A stretch of 21,862 bases of DNA from Pseudomonadota bacterium (lineage in GTDB: Bacteria > Desulfobacterota > Desulfobacteria > Desulfobacterales > ETH-SRB1): assembly GCA_018897415.1 (NCBI GenBank), contig JAHIKR010000355.1, positions 1 through 21,862 of the forward strand, in the 5' to 3' direction. Position 1 is the stretch's first letter. Every line of letters starts with the position of its first letter. The notes under the pieces were generated by a model. It was not told the origin of the DNA, made no database searches, and was given only the letters and a program-made list of their open reading frames with translations. The position numbers were made by a program, and so were the translations under genes. Positions 21,633 through 21,862 of the stretch are shown here, one piece after another.

Positions 21633-21862
21633 GTAAGCGCTCAATAAACCGCATCTTCACATAGCCAAGCATCCATGTCATATTGAACCGAAACTTATAA
21701 AAGGTGGATGTTCATTATGACAAAAGCAAAGCACACCCTGGAACAAAAGAGAACATTCTGGCGAACGCATATAACTTCCTGGGAGAAGACGGATATAAGC
21801 CAGGCAGAATATTGCCGCCGGAACGGGTTGAGTTCAAGATCTTTTGGCTACTGGAAGAAAAA
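21633..21862 (+). mobile_element. IS66-family insertion sequence, left end (runs off the window)
   Basis: GTAAGCGCTCAATAAACCGC at 21633 resembles the terminal inverted repeat of IS66-type elements (GTAAGCG... in several members), and the TnpA gene begins 84 bases inside. The 8 bases before it, ATAAATTC (21625-21632), would be the predicted target-site duplication. The right end lies outside the window, so this cannot be confirmed here. Confidence 0.65.
21717..21862 (+). CDS. tnpA: IS66-family accessory protein TnpA, N-terminal part (truncated by window end)
   Basis: ATG 21717 is preceded by AAGGTGG (21701-21707) and opens MTKAKHTLEQKRTFWRTHI, then SQAEYCRRNGLSSRSFGYWK. The W-x-H-I...W...S-Q-A-E-Y-C-R-R-x-G-L pattern is typical of IS66 OrfA/TnpA, a small helix-turn-helix-containing protein required with TnpB and the DDE transposase TnpC. 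Forty-eight codons are visible of a usual ~100-130; nothing suggests a break inside the window. It follows the last glycosyltransferase by about 200 gene-free bases and marks the right boundary of the polysaccharide locus. Confidence 0.85.
   Translation, partial: MTKAKHTLEQKRTFWRTHITSWEKTDISQAEYCRRNGLSSRSFGYWKK

Overview
The window is a polysaccharide (capsule/EPS/O-antigen type) biosynthesis locus. All credible genes lie on the + strand, and both ends carry mobile or decayed DNA. Several proteins resemble families found in exosortase-A/PEP-CTERM-associated EPS clusters: an O-glycosylation-ligase-like polymerase, a GT4 of the 'PEP-CTERM/EpsH1 sugar transferase' type, and an asparagine-synthase-like protein. 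Together with moderate, patchy G+C and intergenic DNA full of short 7-8 bp repeat arrays, this suggests a Gram-negative, probably a deltaproteobacterium (Desulfobacterota) or relative. That assignment is inference. No exosortase, Wzx or chain-length gene is present, so the locus must continue outside the window.

Left end (1-2340) is a decayed, rearranged zone. A ~140-bp imperfect palindrome ends exactly where a truncated GT2 gene begins (tail half, 141-467). It is followed by the 16-residue start of a class II glutamine-amidotransferase/asparagine synthase (MCGIAG..., 500-550), a possible antitoxin remnant (641-736) and an intact UPF0175/PIN-DUF3368 toxin-antitoxin pair (736-1481). The head half of the same GT2 follows at 1709-2011, sharing ~129 bp at about 94% identity with the first copy. 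Arrays of 7- and 8-bp repeats and a GC-rich hairpin fill the rest.

Core locus (2341-13159): an asparagine-synthase-like protein lacking the catalytic Cys2; a GT2-HAD fusion; a UbiA prenyltransferase of the polyprenyl-phosphate phosphoribosyltransferase type; a GT-C (GT39/ArnT-like) membrane transferase; a Wzy/ligase-type polymerase; two GT4 enzymes; and a SAM methyltransferase. The HAD + UbiA + GT-C trio suggests synthesis and use of a polyprenyl-phosphate pentose (ribose or arabinose type) donor.

Right part (13213-21513): a PcRGLX/YetA-like RIFT-barrel protein, a second methyltransferase, a PaaK/CapK-like adenylate-forming enzyme, a GT2 paralogous to the GT2 half of the fusion, a secreted lyase/lectin-like protein and a further glycosyltransferase. 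The window closes with the left end of an IS66-family element (terminal repeat ~21633, TnpA from 21717).

The most unusual feature is the heptanucleotide repeat vocabulary. It lies between genes, supplies the probable start codons of two genes (11140, 13213), and runs through the coding sequence of two others as 4-unit tracts. Because 7 is not a multiple of 3, a change of one unit would shift the frame.
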